Shown here: piece after piece, positions 18,173 to 25,983 of the stretch | How positions within the stretch are numbered: the first letter of the stretch is position 1 | How the letters are laid out: the number at the start of each line of letters is the position of its first letter | Source: JBBQZP01 sp038207585 | Lineage (GTDB): Bacteria > Pseudomonadota > Alphaproteobacteria > Rhodobacterales > Rhodobacteraceae | Reading direction: 5' to 3' | Length of the DNA stretch: 64,000 bases | NCBI GenBank assembly: GCA_038207585.1 | Contig: JBBQZP010000020.1 | Location: 1-64,000 of the forward strand | Program-made: the position numbers and the translations under genes | The notes under the pieces: model-generated | Told to the model about the DNA's origin: nothing | Database searches by the model: none | What the model saw: the letters and a program-made list of their open reading frames with translations, nothing else

Positions 18173-18920
18173 TGCGGTATCCCTTCGCAAGTTCGTCCAG
18201 CGTGGATTGTAACAGCGCAAGACATTCGGGCGACGAAAAGCGATGGTCAGCTTCCTTTACAAGCGTCAGCCGAATGTCCGGCCCGGTCGCATGATCCAAC
18301 AGACGCAGCGCGACCGACGGCGGCACATCAACATCAGATGCGCCCTGCAACAGTCTGACTGGAAACGGCAAATCCAAAGCGTCACGCAGAACCAGACGGG
18401 TCCGCCCATCCTCGATCAGACGCCGGGTGATGACGTAAGGCGCGTCAGAATACTCGGACGGCAGCTCCAGTCGCCCGTCGCACATCAGGGTCGCACGGCC
18501 AGCCTCGGACATTCCGGCCCACATGCTGTCTTCGGTGAAATCGGGGGCTGCGGCGATGCCGACCAAGGCCGCCACCCGCGCAGGCATCGCGCGTGCCAGC
18601 AAAAGCGCGATCCAGCCGCCCATGGATGAACCGACCAGGATCTGTGGCCCCTTGGTCTGTGCGGTGATCACCGCCTGCGCATCATTGAGCCAATCGCCAA
18701 TGCAGCCGTCCTCGAAAGCGCCCCCGGACACCCCATGCCCGGAATAATCAAACCGCAGGAACGCCCGCCCGCGCGCCAAAGCCCACGCCTCCAGCGCTTG
18801 CGCTTTGGTGCCGGTCATGTCGGACCGAAATCCGCCCAGAAACACCACGCCGGGCGCCTGCCCCGGCAGGTGGCGATAGGCGATGCGCCGCCCCTGTTGT
18901 GTGATCATGTCGGTTGGCAC
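18165..18920 (-). CDS. Alpha/beta-hydrolase, first gene of three-hydrolase operon
   Basis: A cytoplasmic alpha/beta-hydrolase of about 250 aa. It has RFDYSGHGVSGG in the oxyanion/early region, the nucleophile elbow LVGSSMGGWIALLLA and a C-terminal ADHRFSS histidine. The GTG at 18920 has AGAGGAG five bases upstream and is preferred; an ATG at 18938 is possible. The substrate is unknown. It is divergent from thrS and leads the chain of overlapping hydrolase genes. Confidence 0.82.
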   Translation of the reverse strand: MPTDMITQQGRRIAYRHLPGQAPGVVFLGGFRSDMTGTKAQALEAWALARGRAFLRFDYSGHGVSGGAFEDGCIGDWLNDAQAVITAQTKGPQILVGSSMGGWIALLLARAMPARVAALVGIAAAPDFTEDSMWAGMSEAGRATLMCDGRLELPSEYSDAPYVITRRLIEDGRTRLVLRDALDLPFPVRLLQGASDVDVPPSVALRLLDHATGPDIRLTLVKEADHRFSSPECLALLQSTLDELAKGYRNA

Positions 18921-19076
18921 GGCGGCTCCTCTTTGCATTTCACCTTCCACCCCCCGGTTGAAAGATCAACCCCGCTTGCGGCATATCTTGACACCCCGCG
19001 CGCGCCCGTCCATTCATGCCACCGACATAACTTGCAACCGGGCGTTCCGTGGGCGCCAAACCGACGAGGTGGTGCT

Positions 19077-21029
19077 ATGGCACAGATTTCCCTGACCTTT
19101 CCTGATGGCAACAAACGCGAATTTCCTGCCGGTGTGACGCCGGGCGAGGTGGCCGCAAGCATTTCGACCAGTCTTGCCAAAAAGGCGATCAGCGCAGTGG
19201 TGAACGGCGCGCATTACGATCTGCAATGGCCGATCCCCGCGGACGCGACCATCGCCATCAACACCATGCAGGATGATGCAGCAGCGCTGGAACTGATCCG
19301 CCACGACCTTGCCCACATCATGGCCCGCGCGGTGCAGGACCTTTGGCCTGCGGTCAAAGTCACCATCGGCCCGGTGCGAGATGAGGGCTGGTTCTACGAT
19401 TTCGACCGGGCAGAGCCGTTCACGCCCGAAGACCTTGGCGCGATCGAAGCGAAGATGAAGCAGATCATCAACGCGCGCGACCCGGTGAAAACCGAGGTCT
19501 GGGACCGTGCCCGCGCGATTGCGCATTACGTGGCCAAGGGCGAGCCCTTCAAGCTTGAACTCATCGACCGCATTCCGCTGGGTGAAGACCTTCGGATGTA
19601 TTGGCACGGCCCTTGGCAGGACCTGTGCCGTGGCCCGCACCTGCAACACACAGGCCAGGTGCCCGCCGATGCGTTCAAGCTGACAAGCGTGGCGGGTGCC
19701 TATTGGCTGGGCGACAGCACGCGCCCGATGCTCCAGCGCATCTACGGCGTGGCCTTCAAGAACCGCGACGATCTGAAGGCGCATATGACCATGCTGGAGG
19801 AGGCCGCCAAACGCGACCACCGCAAGCTGGGCCGCGAGATGGAGTTGTTCCACCTGCAGGAAGAAGCCCCCGGCATGGTGTTCTGGCACCCGAACGGCTG
19901 GCAGGTCTACCGCACTTTGGAAGACTACATGCGCCGCCGCCAGCGTGCTGCGGGCTACCGCGAGATCAAGACGCCGCAAGTGGTGGACCGCACCCTGTGG
20001 GAAAAATCCGGCCACTGGGAAGCCTACCGCGAGAACATGTTCATCGTTGAGGTGGACGAGGACGGGGCCAAGGAAAAGCGCATCAACGCGCTGAAGCCGA
20101 TGAACTGCCCGTGCCATGTTCAGGTTTACAATCAGGGGCTTAAGTCCTACCGCGACCTGCCCTTGCGGCTGGCCGAGTTCGGGTCATGCCACCGCTACGA
20201 ATCCTCTGGTTCGATGCACGGGCTGATGCGGGTGCGTGGCTTTGTGCAGGACGATGCGCATATCTTCTGCACCGAAGACCAGATCGAAACCGAATGTGCC
20301 GATTTCATCCGGCTGCTCGCTTCGGTCTACAAGGATCTGGGGTTCGAGAGTTTCGAGATCAAACTGTCCACCCGCCCCGATGTGCGCATCGGATCGGATG
20401 CCGATTGGGATATCGTCGAGGCGGCCTTGGAAAACGCCATCCGTAAAACCGGCAACCCCTATGAGATCGACCCCGGCGAGGGTGCTTTCTACGGACCGAA
20501 GCTGGACTTCAAGCTGACCGATGCGATTGGCCGCAAATGGCAGTGCGGCACGTTTCAGGTGGACCCGAACCTGCCCGCGCGCCTTGGTGCGGAATATGTC
20601 GGCGTCGATGGTGGCAAGCACCGCCCCTACATGCTGCACCGCGCCATTCTGGGATCGTTCGAGCGGTTTCTGGGCATCCTGATCGAAAACTACGCGGGCA
20701 AACTGCCGTTCTGGCTTGCCCCGCGTCAGGTTGTGGTGGCCAGCATCGTGTCGGATGCCGATGCCTATGTGCAAGAGGTGGTCACGGCCCTGATTGCCGC
20801 AGGCGTGCGGGCCGAGGCGGATGTGCGCAACGAAAAGATCAACTACAAGGTCCGCGAACATTCGGTCGGCAAGGTGCCGGTCATTCTGGCCATCGGCATG
20901 AAGGAAGTGGAGGACCACACAGTGTCGCTACGCCGTCTGGGCGAAACCCAAACCTCGACTGTCACACTGGACCAGATCATTGCGGACCTTGCGCAAGAGA
21001 CACTGGCCCCGGACCTGCGCCGCGCGTAA
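19077..21029 (+). CDS. thrS: Threonyl-tRNA synthetase
   Basis: Charges tRNA-Thr in the cytoplasm. The 650-aa protein has the N-terminal TGS domain (MAQISLTFPDGNKREFPAG), the editing domain with the HDLAHIMARA histidines, the class II catalytic core with zinc ligand Cys in LKPMNCPCHV and motif 2 (EFGSCHRYESSG), and the anticodon-binding C-terminus. The ATG at 19077 starts the TGS domain and follows GAGGTGG; the frame remains open upstream to 18735 without homologous sequence. A 188-base gap to the next gene holds no obvious terminator. Confidence 0.97.
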   Translation: MAQISLTFPDGNKREFPAGVTPGEVAASISTSLAKKAISAVVNGAHYDLQWPIPADATIAINTMQDDAAALELIRHDLAHIMARAVQDLWPAVKVTIGPVRDEGWFYDFDRAEPFTPEDLGAIEAKMKQIINARDPVKTEVWDRARAIAHYVAKGEPFKLELIDRIPLGEDLRMYWHGPWQDLCRGPHLQHTGQVPADAFKLTSVAGAYWLGDSTRPMLQRIYGVAFKNRDDLKAHMTMLEEAAKRDHRKLGREMELFHLQEEAPGMVFWHPNGWQVYRTLEDYMRRRQRAAGYREIKTPQVVDRTLWEKSGHWEAYRENMFIVEVDEDGAKEKRINALKPMNCPCHVQVYNQGLKSYRDLPLRLAEFGSCHRYESSGSMHGLMRVRGFVQDDAHIFCTEDQIETECADFIRLLASVYKDLGFESFEIKLSTRPDVRIGSDADWDIVEAALENAIRKTGNPYEIDPGEGAFYGPKLDFKLTDAIGRKWQCGTFQVDPNLPARLGAEYVGVDGGKHRPYMLHRAILGSFERFLGILIENYAGKLPFWLAPRQVVVASIVSDADAYVQEVVTALIAAGVRAEADVRNEKINYKVREHSVGKVPVILAIGMKEVEDHTVSLRRLGETQTSTVTLDQIIADLAQETLAPDLRRA

Positions 21030-21217
21030 CGATTTGATATTCAGTCGAAAACCCGTCGAACCCGGCATCGGCAGATAACGGCGGTGCGACAGAATATGTC
21101 AAATTCTCACGCCCTTGTCATGCACGGGGCTGTGATTGGCATTTCAATATGGCCCTCGCTTAACTGGCGACGGCCTGAATCGAAGGCCTGAACACAAGAC
21201 AAAACAAGGGAATTCTC

Positions 21218-21508
21218 ATGTCCACTCACGTCAAGACCTTTGCAGTTGCCGGTGCTCTGGCCGCCGCACTTGCAGCCTATACCACCACCGCGTCAGCCGA
21301 AGGGGCCAAGGAAAAATGCTTTGGCGTGTCCCTTGCCGGGGCCAATGATTGCGCCGCCGGGCCGGGCACGACCTGCGCGGGCACCTCCAAGGTGGATTAT
21401 CAGGGCAACGCGTGGAGCCTGGTGCCCGCCGGAACCTGCGCCACCATGGAATTGCCCGATGGCCGCACCGGATCTCTGGAAGCGCTTGACCGCGATCCGG
21501 CCGCCTGA
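21218..21508 (+). CDS. bufA1: Bufferin-type RiPP precursor (DUF2282)
   Basis: A 96-aa exported precursor peptide. Residues 1-27 form a signal peptide ending TTTASA. The mature part has exactly four cysteines, Cys34 (KEKCFGV), Cys45 (NDCAAG), Cys53 (TTCAGTS) and Cys74 (AGTCATM), the DUF2282 pattern. In described bufferins the cysteines are modified by the neighbouring MNIO enzyme and the periplasmic product binds copper. That role is inferred here from family and order of genes. AAGGGA precedes the ATG. It is the first gene of a four-gene operon. Confidence 0.92.
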   Translation: MSTHVKTFAVAGALAAALAAYTTTASAEGAKEKCFGVSLAGANDCAAGPGTTCAGTSKVDYQGNAWSLVPAGTCATMELPDGRTGSLEALDRDPAA

Positions 21509-21561
21509 TCGCCTTTGCCCCCCGACGATGCGCCGGGGGGCACCTGAAAGGGATGCTGCCC

Positions 21562-22413
21562 ATGTTCGACGCCCCCGCGCACGACCCCCTGCCGAACGCC
21601 CCCGGTGTTGGCTACAAGCCTCAGCATTTCAACGATATTCTGTCCAGCGCAGGACCGGTTCAATGGCTGGAAATCCATGCCGAAAACTACATGGGCCACG
21701 GCGGGCGACCGCAAGCGCAACTGCGCCATCTGCGCGAGCGTTTTGCGATTTCGGTGCATGGCGTGGGTCTTTCCATCGGCGGTGAAGGCCCGCTTGATGC
21801 CGACCACCTTGTCCGACTGAAAACCCTGTGTGACGCAATTTCGCCCGCCAGCTTTTCCGAACATCTGGCATGGTCCAGCCATGACACCACCTATCTGAAC
21901 GACCTTCTGCCCCTGCCTTACACGGCGAAAACCCTGTCGCGTGTGGCCGGTCACATCGACCGGGTGCAAGAGGTTCTGGGGCGGCGGATGCTGCTGGAAA
22001 ACCCGTCCACCTATCTGGCTTTTGCGCAGACCGAGATGGACGAGGTTGATTTTCTGGCCGAACTTTCGCGACGCACCGGATGTGGCCTGCTTTTGGATGT
22101 GAACAATGTGTTCATTTCGGCGACCAACCAGAACACCGATGCGCGCGCCTATATCGACCGATTTCCGTTGGATTCCGTGGGCGAAATACATCTGGGCGGG
22201 CATGATCTTGATGCCGATGATTTCGGCGCGCCCTTGCTGATCGACAGCCACGCAGCAATGGTGGCAGACCCGGTCTGGGCGCTTTATGCCCATGTCATCG
22301 CGAAGGGCGGCGCGAAACCCACGCTGATCGAATGGGACAATGACGTGCCCGACTGGACGGTTCTGGCGGCCGAAGCGGCGCGTGCCGCATCCATTCTTCA
22401 GAGTGCCCGGTGA
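21562..22413 (+). CDS. bufB: MNIO-family peptide-modifying enzyme (DUF692, BufB)
   Basis: A 283-aa multinuclear non-heme iron oxygenase (DUF692). Metal-ligand-rich segments are present in order: ISVHGVGLSIGG, FSEHLAWSSHD, LLLDVNNVFI, GEIHLGGHD, and IEWDNDVPDW near the end. The family oxidises cysteines of partner peptides, in bufferins to thiooxazole. It follows the DUF2282 precursor by 53 bases. The ATG at 21562 is preferred over 21553 for ribosome-site spacing. The stop overlaps the bufC start. Confidence 0.93.
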   Translation: MFDAPAHDPLPNAPGVGYKPQHFNDILSSAGPVQWLEIHAENYMGHGGRPQAQLRHLRERFAISVHGVGLSIGGEGPLDADHLVRLKTLCDAISPASFSEHLAWSSHDTTYLNDLLPLPYTAKTLSRVAGHIDRVQEVLGRRMLLENPSTYLAFAQTEMDEVDFLAELSRRTGCGLLLDVNNVFISATNQNTDARAYIDRFPLDSVGEIHLGGHDLDADDFGAPLLIDSHAAMVADPVWALYAHVIAKGGAKPTLIEWDNDVPDWTVLAAEAARAASILQSAR

Positions 22414-23147
22414 TGCAGGCCGCGTTTCAGGCCGCACTGCTGGACCCGGACGCCGCCATTCCGGACGGGCTGGTGGATCCTTTCAAGCGCCCGGCAGGCC
22501 GCCGCTTTTCGGTCTATCGCAACAACGTGACCGCCAGCCTGACCCGCGCACTGGAAGACGGTTTTCCGATTCTTAGAAAGATCGTCGGGCCTGAGTTTTT
22601 TGCGGCCATGGCACTGGTTTTCCTGCGCCAGCACCCGCCCCGGTCGCGAGTTCTGATGCTTTACGGCGCGGACATGCCCGCATTTCTGCAAACCTTCCCC
22701 CCGGTGGCGCATATGGGCTATCTGCCCGATATAGCGCGGCTGGAACTGGCCCTGCGCCACGCCTACCACGCCGCAGATGCGCAGCCTCTGACCGCAGAGG
22801 CACTGGCCACCCTTTCGCCAGCGGCCTTCGTTGCTGCGCGGTTGCGCCTTGCGCCTGCGGTTCGAGTCATCACCTCGCGCTGGCCGATTTACGACATCTG
22901 GCGCGCGAACACCAATGAAACCGCCCCGTCCCCGGTCATGGCTGCGCAAAGCGTGGTCATCCTGCGGCCCGAATTTGACCCCGCCCCGCATCTTTTGCCC
23001 GAAGGGGGCGACCGTTTTCTAGCCGCATTGGCCGCCGGGAAACCCGTGGAAGAGGCGGTCGATGACGCGGGCCCCGCACACGATCTTGCCCGCACATTGG
23101 CGCTGATGATCAACGGCGGCGGATTTCTGGACCCTATCAAGGAATAA
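22413..23147 (+). CDS. bufC: DUF2063 putative DNA-binding/peptide-binding partner (BufC)
   Basis: A 244-aa DUF2063-family protein, the regular partner of DUF692 enzymes, thought to present the precursor peptide to the MNIO enzyme. The N-terminal half has the family signature RRFSVYRNNVTASLTRALEDGFP and YLPDIARLELALRHAYHA; quoted here only as recognition points. Start is ATG 22413 or the adjacent GTG 22410, overlapping the bufB stop, so the pair is translationally coupled. Confidence 0.9.
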   Translation: MQAAFQAALLDPDAAIPDGLVDPFKRPAGRRFSVYRNNVTASLTRALEDGFPILRKIVGPEFFAAMALVFLRQHPPRSRVLMLYGADMPAFLQTFPPVAHMGYLPDIARLELALRHAYHAADAQPLTAEALATLSPAAFVAARLRLAPAVRVITSRWPIYDIWRANTNETAPSPVMAAQSVVILRPEFDPAPHLLPEGGDRFLAALAAGKPVEEAVDDAGPAHDLARTLALMINGGGFLDPIKE

Positions 23148-23154
23148 CGACATC

Positions 23155-23691
23155 ATGCTGATTTCGCTTCATAATCGTGCAGCCGACAGGGTCGGGACGG
23201 ACTCTACCGCAGCCCTGCCCACTTTGGCGCGTCTTGTCTTTTCCGGGGTGTTGCTCAGCTATTTCTGGGCCTCGGGCCTGACCAAACTTGGGCCGGGTGC
23301 GCTTGGGTTCCTGCACCCGTCAGACGGCGCATACGCGCAGATTTTCCCCCGCGCGCTGGAGGCCGCGGGGTACGATTCCAGCCAGCTTGGCCTGTTCGCC
23401 TGGGTTGTCGTCGTGGCCGGAACCATCGCCGAATTCGTGCTGCCCGTGCTGATCGTGCTGGGGCTGTTCACCCGCTTGGCGGCGTTCGGGATGATCAGTT
23501 TCATCGTCGTGCAAAGCCTGACCGATATCTACGGCCACGGTGCCGACGCCGCCACCATCGGCGCATGGTTCGACCGCGCGCCCGACGCCCTGATCATGGA
23601 TCAGCGCGCGCTTTGGGTGATGCTTCTGGTGGTGTTGATGTTGAAAGGGGCCGGCCCGCTTTCGCTGGACCGCATCTTCCGCCTGACCTGA
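23155..23691 (+). CDS. DoxX-family membrane protein
   Basis: A 178-aa inner-membrane protein with about four hydrophobic helices and the DoxX hallmarks (early RLVFSGVLLSYFWASGLTKL, then FVLPVLIVLGLFTRLAAFG). It starts 7 bases after the DUF2063 gene, closing the bufferin-type operon. DoxX genes are frequent members of such operons, perhaps in redox or membrane handling of the metal, but the exact role is not known. Confidence 0.88.
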   Translation: MLISLHNRAADRVGTDSTAALPTLARLVFSGVLLSYFWASGLTKLGPGALGFLHPSDGAYAQIFPRALEAAGYDSSQLGLFAWVVVVAGTIAEFVLPVLIVLGLFTRLAAFGMISFIVVQSLTDIYGHGADAATIGAWFDRAPDALIMDQRALWVMLLVVLMLKGAGPLSLDRIFRLT

Positions 23692-23857
23692 TCGGCGCAA
23701 ATCATCTTGATTTTTGGGCCGGTTTTGGCATCCTGACACCCGTGAAGGCAGCATTTCGACCCGTCCCCTGCCCAGTGGCAGCCAGAGGTTCCGGAAATTC
23801 TGGCTGAACAACCCTTCGGCAATTTCGCCAGGGGTGCACCGACAAGGGAGATGCGGC

Positions 23858-24064
23858 ATGCCGACGGGCACCGTAAAGTGGTTCAACACGACCAAAGGCT
23901 ATGGCTTCATTGCGCCCGATGACGGCGGCACGGATGTGTTCGTGCACATCTCGGCGGTCGAGCGGGCGGGGCTTACCGCTTTGAATGATAACCAGAAAAT
24001 CGGGTATGAGATGCAGGCCGGGCGCGATGGCAAGATGTCGGCCAGCGACCTACGGATGATCTAG
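23858..24064 (+). CDS. cspA: Cold-shock protein, CspA family
   Basis: A 68-aa OB-fold RNA/DNA chaperone. RNP1 is KGYGFIAPD and RNP2 is VFVHISAVE, both intact. The ATG at 23858 follows GGGAG at good distance. The 166-base gap upstream probably holds a long leader, as is usual for cold-shock genes. Its TAG stop lies in a CTAG shared with the opposite-strand stop of the ArsC-like gene. Confidence 0.95.
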   Translation: MPTGTVKWFNTTKGYGFIAPDDGGTDVFVHISAVERAGLTALNDNQKIGYEMQAGRDGKMSASDLRMI

Positions 24065-24387
24065 GCTGTCAGGGTCGTCTCAGTTGCGGTGTCCCAACCC
24101 AGATGCCACACCGCTCCGTCTTGAATGACGGGGCGTTTCATCACGGTAGGTTGGGCCGCAATCTGCGCCTCGGTGTCGGACGCTTTGAGCCAATCCGACA
24201 TGCCGCGATAGGTGGTCGATTGCTTGTTGATCAGGCGGTCGCCGAATTCGCGGGTCATCTCGGCAATCTCCGCCTCGGTCAGCGGGGTTGCGCGGATGTC
24301 GCGGAAGGTCACGTCGCGCCCCGCCGCAACCAGCGCCTTCAGCGCCTTCTTGCAGGTGTCACAGGTGGAAATGCCGTAAAGGATCAT
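24061..24387 (-). CDS. ArsC/Spx-family reductase-like protein
   Basis: A 108-aa thioredoxin-fold protein of the ArsC/Spx/YffB group. The N-terminus carries CDTCKKALKAL (a CxxC pair), followed by RDIRATPLT and a late MKRPVIQDG, typical of the family. Real arsenate reductases lie in ars operons, and none is seen here, so a glutathione- or thiol-linked reductase of unknown substrate is more likely. It lies 26 bases downstream of the DUF2177 gene and is probably co-transcribed. Confidence 0.87.
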   Translation of the reverse strand: MILYGISTCDTCKKALKALVAAGRDVTFRDIRATPLTEAEIAEMTREFGDRLINKQSTTYRGMSDWLKASDTEAQIAAQPTVMKRPVIQDGAVWHLGWDTATETTLTA

Positions 24388-24412
24388 GCTGCGCTCCGTT
24401 TGGGCCACGCTA

Positions 24413-24811
24413 TCACCCCCAGGCCCGCGCCGCCAGCACCCCGAGCCAAACCGTGACTCCCGACACCACCGTGCCCCAGGCCATATCGGTTATCACCATC
24501 TGCGGATGCCAGTCGCGCATGATGGTCCAGCTTGTCAGTTCGTAACAGCCGTAAGCCACAAACCCCAGCACCGCCCCGTTGATCAGCGCCTGCGCAGGCA
24601 CGCCGTCGCGCAGGGCCGGCCACCCCGCAAACCACATGAGGCCCCCCATGTAGCACAGGTAAAACAGGATCGCCGGGCCGTAGCGCAACCCGTCGATCAG
24701 GGCGGTGCCCAGATGCTGTTTGAAGATCGGCTGGATCACCATGCGCAGCATGATCGCATCGGCGATCAGGAACAGGACCGAGGTGGTGGCGAAGAGGATG
24801 GCGAAGGGCAT
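24413..24811 (-). CDS. DUF2177 membrane protein
   Basis: A 132-aa protein with four predicted membrane helices, matching DUF2177: LYLCYMGGLMWFAG, GYCELTSWTIMRDW-like GCYELTSWTIM, and TDMAWGTVVSG are the conserved parts. The start at 24811 is chosen because the first helix begins there; the longer frame from 24916 adds a Pro-rich stretch without family match. Function unknown. Confidence 0.8.
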   Translation of the reverse strand: MPFAILFATTSVLFLIADAIMLRMVIQPIFKQHLGTALIDGLRYGPAILFYLCYMGGLMWFAGWPALRDGVPAQALINGAVLGFVAYGCYELTSWTIMRDWHPQMVITDMAWGTVVSGVTVWLGVLAARAWG

Positions 24812-24998
24812 GAGGGCGGCTCCGGGGTTGGGTTCGGAGGATAACGTAGGGCGGGGCGGGTTGGTTTCATGGGGGGTGTGACTGATGCCAATGGCCGTTA
24901 GCAGGCGGAACGTCATTTGTCTTTCACATAGTCTAGAACACGCAGGCTGATGTTTCGTCAGTTGCAGGATTCACTTGCCACGCAGCCCTCGATGGCAA

Positions 24999-25158
24999 CT
25001 AGCCAAGCAAGTTCTTTTTCCGCTCCCGTAGTAGTTCTGATCTTACCGACCGGAAGCCAGGCTTCATAAATGTGAAATCCGCCGCATTAACCTCTGGAAA
25101 CTCCCTTTCCAAAGCCGCAAGAGAAGACAACTTCAATTTTTCGAACATTGCAAGAATA
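24999..25158 (-). pseudogene. 3' part of gene interrupted by the IS1595-family transposon
   Basis: Joined to 27904-28636 across the transposon, counting the 8-base target duplication once (so this half contributes 25150-24999), the reading frame is continuous and gives one 294-aa protein. This half encodes its C-terminal end (from ILAMFEKLKLSS to RERKKNLLG). It uses a TGA-free frame of low GC content unlike the neighbours. I do not recognise the protein. An apparent ATG at 25184 lies inside the transposon and is not the natural start. Confidence 0.75.
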
Positions 25159-25183
25159 GGCGATTGTATATTTGACAAACCCA
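25159..25183 (+). repeat. Left terminal inverted repeat of the transposon
   Basis: Starts GGCGATTGTATATTTGACAA and ends AACCCA. It matches the reverse complement of 27879-27903 at 24 of 25 positions (G against A at position 8). The preceding 8 bases CAAGAATA are the target duplication. Confidence 0.92.
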
Positions 25184-25228
25184 TGACCTAGAGACATGCT
25201 CGGATTCCACCATAGAGGGATTCGAGAC

Positions 25229-25498
25229 ATGGCCTACTTTATCGTCAATTACCAACTCAACAAGGACGGTCAGGATTACAAAGCGCTGTGGGATGAGTTC
25301 GAACGTCTTGGTGCCCAGAAGGCCCAGCGGACAGTTTATCTTGTAGACTGCAACGCCGACGACGCCGCGTCCCTGCTGACTCACTTGCGAGAACTAATTG
25401 ATGGAAACGACATGATGCTTGTCTGCGAACTCACAGCGAAGCCCGCATCATTCAAATCATTCCAAGGGACTCAAGCTTGGATAGACGCCCGATTCTAG
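25229..25498 (+). CDS. Cas2/VapD-like small ferredoxin-fold protein (transposon passenger)
   Basis: An 89-aa protein beginning MAYFIVNYQLNKDGQDY and containing LWDEFERLGAQKAQRTVYLVD, then LRELIDGNDMMLVCEL. The order beta-strand YFIVNYQL, helix, strand TVYLVD, helix, strand MMLVCEL resembles the ferredoxin fold of Cas2 and VapD-type proteins (often annotated SinR-like). The first-strand Asp of Cas2 nucleases is Gln here (NYQL), so nuclease activity is doubtful. No CRISPR array or cas1 lies in the window. AGGGA precedes the ATG. Its TAG stop shares CTAG with the opposite-strand gene. Confidence 0.72.
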   Translation: MAYFIVNYQLNKDGQDYKALWDEFERLGAQKAQRTVYLVDCNADDAASLLTHLRELIDGNDMMLVCELTAKPASFKSFQGTQAWIDARF

Positions 25499-25611
25499 TC
25501 GGTTGGGGGCTGGTGCGCAGGTTGGTTGTAGGGGACGCCGCTTTCGTCCCAAGCGTCAACACCCAGCAAGCGCAAGATAAGTGATGCGATGTGTTTCTTC
25601 ATGGGTATCAT
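25495..25611 (-). CDS. Small hypothetical protein (transposon passenger)
   Basis: A 38-aa peptide from the ATG at 25611 (MIPMKKHIASLILRLLGVDA…), with a positively charged start and a short hydrophobic stretch. GGGGT lies five bases upstream. An alternative ATG at 25650 would overlap the preceding gene by 8 bases and give 51 aa. A perfect 16-base palindrome (25603-25618) covers the start. I do not recognise it. It is second in a minus-strand pair. Confidence 0.45.
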   Translation of the reverse strand: MIPMKKHIASLILRLLGVDAWDESGVPYNQPAHQPPTD

Positions 25612-25645
25612 GATACCCCATAAAGTGAGGTAACTCAATACCTCA
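25603..25645. promoter_or_regulatory. Two palindromes at the small-gene junction (possible operators)
   Basis: GGGTATCATGATACCC (25603-25618) is a perfect 16-base palindrome. Next to it TGAGGTA (25626-25632) and TACCTCA (25639-25645) form an inverted repeat around six bases. Both fall between or inside the two tiny minus-strand genes. They could bind a dimeric regulator, or fold in the transcript to control translation; the sequence does not decide which. Confidence 0.45.
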
Positions 25646-25825
25646 TTCATCCTTCTTGTCGTCGTCCGGCTTCTTGCCCGCCTTGGCGATCCTTTTGAGC
25701 GCGGCGTCGAAGCGGTCGGCGTCGTCGTCCGTTTCAAGTTCGCGGGCGGCTTCCTTGAAGCGATCTAGTTGGGTTTTTTCTTGTTCCATCCTCACATGAT
25801 AGTGATTCGGCGGTTTCTGCGCCAT
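25643..25825 (-). CDS. Small charged hypothetical protein (transposon passenger)
   Basis: A protein of 60 aa from ATG 25825, or 48 aa from ATG 25789. It is highly charged, with LDRFKEAARELETDDDADRF and a Lys/Asp-rich tail (KKPDDDKKDE). The pattern DRFKEAARELETD…FDAALKRIAK recalls small uncharacterised proteins found on alphaproteobacterial mobile DNA. No function can be given. Neither start has a good ribosome site. Confidence 0.55.
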   Translation of the reverse strand: MAQKPPNHYHVRMEQEKTQLDRFKEAARELETDDDADRFDAALKRIAKAGKKPDDDKKDE

Positions 25826-25983
25826 GCTTGGCAACACCCATTGCGGGTTTTTTTGAAGCACTCAGGAAAACAACTTGATTTCATATAGTTACCTTGAGGC
25901 AATGCCTTAAACGCAAGCGTGGTTGACTCCAACCCCCGTTTTTGACGATATATGGTGTATGCGGTCCTGAGCCGCACAACATA

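Noticed and set aside
24999..25184. A separate 61-aa gene starting at 25184
   Set aside because: Its first codons are transposon inverted repeat; the rest is the tail of the interrupted 294-aa gene.
25229..25498. CRISPR-Cas system suggested by Cas2-like protein
   Set aside because: No regularly spaced repeats and no cas1 or effector genes anywhere in the window; the first-strand Asp is missing.
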